64,000 nucleotides of DNA from Limanda limanda. Lineage: Eukaryota; Chordata; Actinopteri; Pleuronectiformes; Pleuronectidae. Below are positions 62,020 through 64,000 of the stretch, one piece after another. The translations under genes and the position numbers were made by a program. The notes under the pieces were generated by a model. It was not told where the DNA came from, did no database searches, and worked only from the letters and a program-made list of their open reading frames with translations. Position 1 is the stretch's first letter. Each line of letters opens with the position of its first letter. Location of the stretch: NCBI RefSeq assembly GCF_963576545.1, contig NW_026870398.1, positions 62,001-126,000 of the forward strand. Direction: 5' to 3'.

Positions 62020-63138
62020 GATATTCTTGAATAACTTTTTTTGTGAAGGTCGGAGAGACTTGGAAAGTGGTTGCATCTGGACTAATTTGGGTCCTGCGGA
62101 TCGATTGGTACCATCCCCGAGCTTGTACGACCTTCGGAAGAGGTCGACCGACGAAATTCCCCCAAATCTGAGGAGATATTCTTGAATAACTTTTTTTGTG
62201 AAGGTCGGAGAGACTTGCAAGTAGGCTCTACCCCCACTAAATGGGGTTGCGCGCATCGATCGGTACCATCCTTGAGCTTCTCCGACTTTCGGAAGGGTTA
62301 GGGTTAGGGTTAGGGATGAAAGCACATAGGAGAAAGAGATATTCTTGAATAACTTTTTTTGTGAAGGTCGGAGAGACTTGCAAGTAGGCTCTACTCCCAC
62401 TAAATGGGGTAGCGCGCATCGATCGGTACCATCCTTGAGCTTCTCCGACTTTCGGAAGGGTTAGGGTTAGGGATGAAAGCACATAGGAGAAAGAGATATT
62501 CTTGAATAACTTTTTTTGTGAAGGTCGGAGAGACTTGCAAGTAGGCTCTACCCCCACTAAATGGGGTAGCGCGCATCGATCGGTACCATCCTTGAGCTTC
62601 TCCGACTTTCGGAAGGGTTAGGGTTAGGGTTAGGGATGAAAGCACATAGGAGAAAGAGATATTCTTGAATAACTTTTTTTGTGAAGGTCGGAGAGACTTG
62701 CAAGTAGGCTCTACCCCCACTAAATGGGGTAGCGCACATCGATCGGTACCATCCTTGAGCTTCTCCGACTTTCGGAAGGGTTAGGGTTAGGGTTAGGGAT
62801 GAAAGCACATAGGAGAAAGAGATATTCTTGAATAACTTTTTTTGTGAAGGTCGGAGAGACTTGGAAAGTGGTTGCATCTGGACTAATTTGGGTCCTGCTG
62901 ATCGATTGGTACCATGCCCGAGCTTGTACGACCTTCGGAAGAGGTCGACCGACGAAATTCCCCCAAATCTGAGGAGATATTCTTGAATAACTTTTTTTGT
63001 GAAGGTCGGAGAGACTTGCAAGTAGGCTCTACCCCCACTAAATGGGGTAGCGCGCATCGATCGGTACCATCCTTGAGCTTCTCCGACTTTCGGAAGGGTT
63101 AGGGTTAGGGTTAGGGATGAAAGCACATAGGAGAAAGA

Positions 63139-64000
63139 GATATTCTTGAATAACTTTTTTTGTGAAGGTCGGAGAGACTTGCAAGTAGGCTCTACCCCCA
63201 CTAAATGGGGTAGCGCGCATCGATCGGTACCATCCTTGAGCTTCTCCGACTTTCGGAAGGGTTAGGGTTAGGGTTAGGGATGAAAGCACATAGGAGAAAG
63301 AGATATTCTTGAATAACTTTTTTTGTGAAGGTCGGAGAGACTTGGAAAGTGGTTGCATCTGGACTAATTTGGGTCCTGCGGATCGATTGGTACCATCCCC
63401 GAGCTTGTACGACCTTCGGAAGAGGTCGACCGACGAAATTCCCCCAAATCTGAGGAGATATTCTTGAATAACTTTTTTTGTGAAGGTCGGAGAGACTTGC
63501 AGGTAGGCTCTACCCCCACTAAATGGGGTAGCGCGCATCGATCGGTACCATCCTTGAGCTTCTCCGACTTTCGGAAGGGTTAGGGTTAGGGTTAGGGATG
63601 AAAGCACATAGGAGAAAGAGATATTCTTGAATAACTTTTTTTGTGAAGGTCGGAGAGACTTGCAAGTAGGCTCTACCCCCACTAAATGGGGTAGCGCGCA
63701 TCGATCGGTACCATCCTTGAGCTTCTCCGACTTTCGGAAGGGTTAGGGTTAGGGTTAGGGATGAAAGCACATAGGAGAAAGAGATATTCTTGAATAACTT
63801 TTTTTGTGAAGGTCGGAGAGACTTGAAAAGTGGTTGCATCTGGACTAATTTGGGTCCTGCGGATCGATTGGTACCATCCCCGAGCTTGTACGACCTTCGG
63901 AAGAGGTCGACCGACGAAATTCCCCCAAATCTGAGGAGATATTCTTGAATAACTTTTTTTGTGAAGGTCGGAGAGACTTGCAAGTAGGCTCTACCCCCAC
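63139..64000 (+). repeat. Possible start of a third long-repeat register
   Basis: S-D-S-D with GCAGGTAGG in the first dimer (about 63,500) matches 14-712 and 23,844-24,542. The unit before it differs (D at 63,038 against S at 23,743), and the second B has GCATCTGG instead of GCATATGG. The window ends too soon to decide. Confidence 0.45.

Larger units (their letters stand above)
1..64000 (+). repeat. Telomere-motif satellite array (A 163 bp / B 155 bp), whole window
   Basis: The entire window is built head to tail from two related monomers, all in one orientation, with no unique insert. Successive starts of the shared motif GATATTCTTG are 163 bp apart after an A unit and 155 bp apart after a B unit. 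By spacing I count 139 B units (always followed by A) and 262 A units, of which 123 are solo. The sum 139x318 + 122x163 + 76, minus 27 lost hexamers and 2 single bases, gives exactly 64,000. Each A unit ends in TTAGGG repeats, which points to a eukaryotic subtelomeric or interstitial telomeric satellite. The window starts in an A tail and stops inside an A unit, so the array continues on both sides. No gene is present; the species is not determinable. Confidence 0.97.
51351..64000 (+). repeat. Array map, last block
   Basis: Unit order after 51,344: D9 S2 D2 S D S2 D3 S D S2 D3 S2 D2 S D S4 D2 S4 D S3 D S D S D. The order S2 D2 S D begins at about 54,201 and again at about 58,649 (4,448 bp apart); it matches the order from about 2,250 and 26,080. 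Two-hexamer tracts are concentrated here. The last A unit is cut by the window end at its hairpin. Confidence 0.85.

Noticed and set aside
2669..63102. 33 plus-strand frames of 62 codons and one of 70
   Set aside because: All are the same segment of B2+A (or a B1 variant) repeated; there is no sign of independent coding constraint and the stop is in the telomere tract.
394..63983. About 140 minus-strand open frames of 86-1058 codons repeating one peptide
   Set aside because: They overlap each other by one 163-bp unit, begin with GTG inside one repeat and stop at TAG inside another. Their length follows only from the numbers of A and B units. A solo A unit shifts the frame. No domain is recognisable.
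1..64000. CRISPR array
   Set aside because: Period is 155-163 bp, the supposed spacers are themselves repeated, and there are no cas genes.
1..64000. True terminal telomere
   Set aside because: No run exceeds three TTAGGG units; tracts are interspersed in satellite units.
1..64000. Plasmid or phage iterons, or a bacterial repeat locus
   Set aside because: 64 kb without any gene and with TTAGGG in every A unit does not fit a prokaryotic replicon.
1..64000. Transposable element or LTR origin
   Set aside because: No terminal repeats with target duplications, no transposase or reverse transcriptase frame; head-to-tail monomers only.
1..64000. tRNA, rRNA or other structured RNA gene
   Set aside because: The hairpins repeat in every unit and match no family I recognise.
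1..64000. Centromeric satellite
   Set aside because: Monomer size would fit, but regular TTAGGG tracts make a subtelomeric or interstitial origin more likely. Not excluded without chromosome position.

Overview
The whole 64,000-base window is one uninterrupted head-to-tail satellite array. I see no gene, RNA gene, transposon, CRISPR array or unique sequence in it. It is eukaryotic nuclear DNA: every A-type unit ends in a short run of TTAGGG, the telomere repeat of vertebrates, many fungi, trypanosomatids, diatoms and brown algae among others. Short telomere-type tracts regularly interspersed in a satellite suggest a subtelomere, or a large interstitial block derived from one. The species cannot be named from this window. 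All tracts read TTAGGG on the + strand, so if the array has the polarity of its own chromosome end, that end lies beyond position 64,000.

There are two monomers. A is 163 bp and B is 155 bp. They share a 121-bp body (first 43 bp the same in both consensus forms, next 78 bp about 71% identical by hand count, no gaps) but have unrelated tails. The A tail (42 bp) carries GGG(TTAGGG)3. The B tail (34 bp) has no telomere motif and a GTCGAC palindrome. B is never next to B: the array consists of B+A dimers of 318 bp (called D below) and solo A units of 163 bp (called S). From unit spacing I count 139 B and 262 A units. With 27 tracts short by one hexamer and two units short by one base, this accounts exactly for the window length.

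Above this is a nested hierarchy. Local tandem duplications have periods of 1761, 2723, 1600, 475, 3204, 1435, 1282, 1266, 1743 and again 1282 bp, each a sum of D and S lengths minus whole hexamers. A very large duplication relates 1-19,590 to 23,831-39,411. The two copies share many private variants and differ in length by 4,009 bp, which equals the gain or loss of three local repeats (-1761, -2723, +475). Layout: 1-19.6 kb, long-duplication copy 1; 19.6-23.8 kb, intervening block with the 1600-bp duplication; 23.8-39.4 kb, copy 2; 37.6-44.6 kb, 3204-bp duplication; 43.7-46.9 kb, 1435-bp duplication; 48.8-51.3 kb, first 1282-bp duplication; 51.3-54.2 kb, nine dimers in a row; 54.5-58.0 kb, 1743-bp duplication; 59.9-62.0 kb, second 1282-bp duplication; from about 63.1 kb, possibly a third register of the long repeat.

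No genes work together here. The points of interest are the bipartite unit with exchanged tails, the telomere tract fixed at the minimum length for a four-tract G-quadruplex, the nested inverted repeats in each unit, and the strict order rules of the subtypes. Many long open frames exist on the minus strand (up to 1058 codons), but they arise because the 318-bp dimer and the 6-bp hexamer are both divisible by three.
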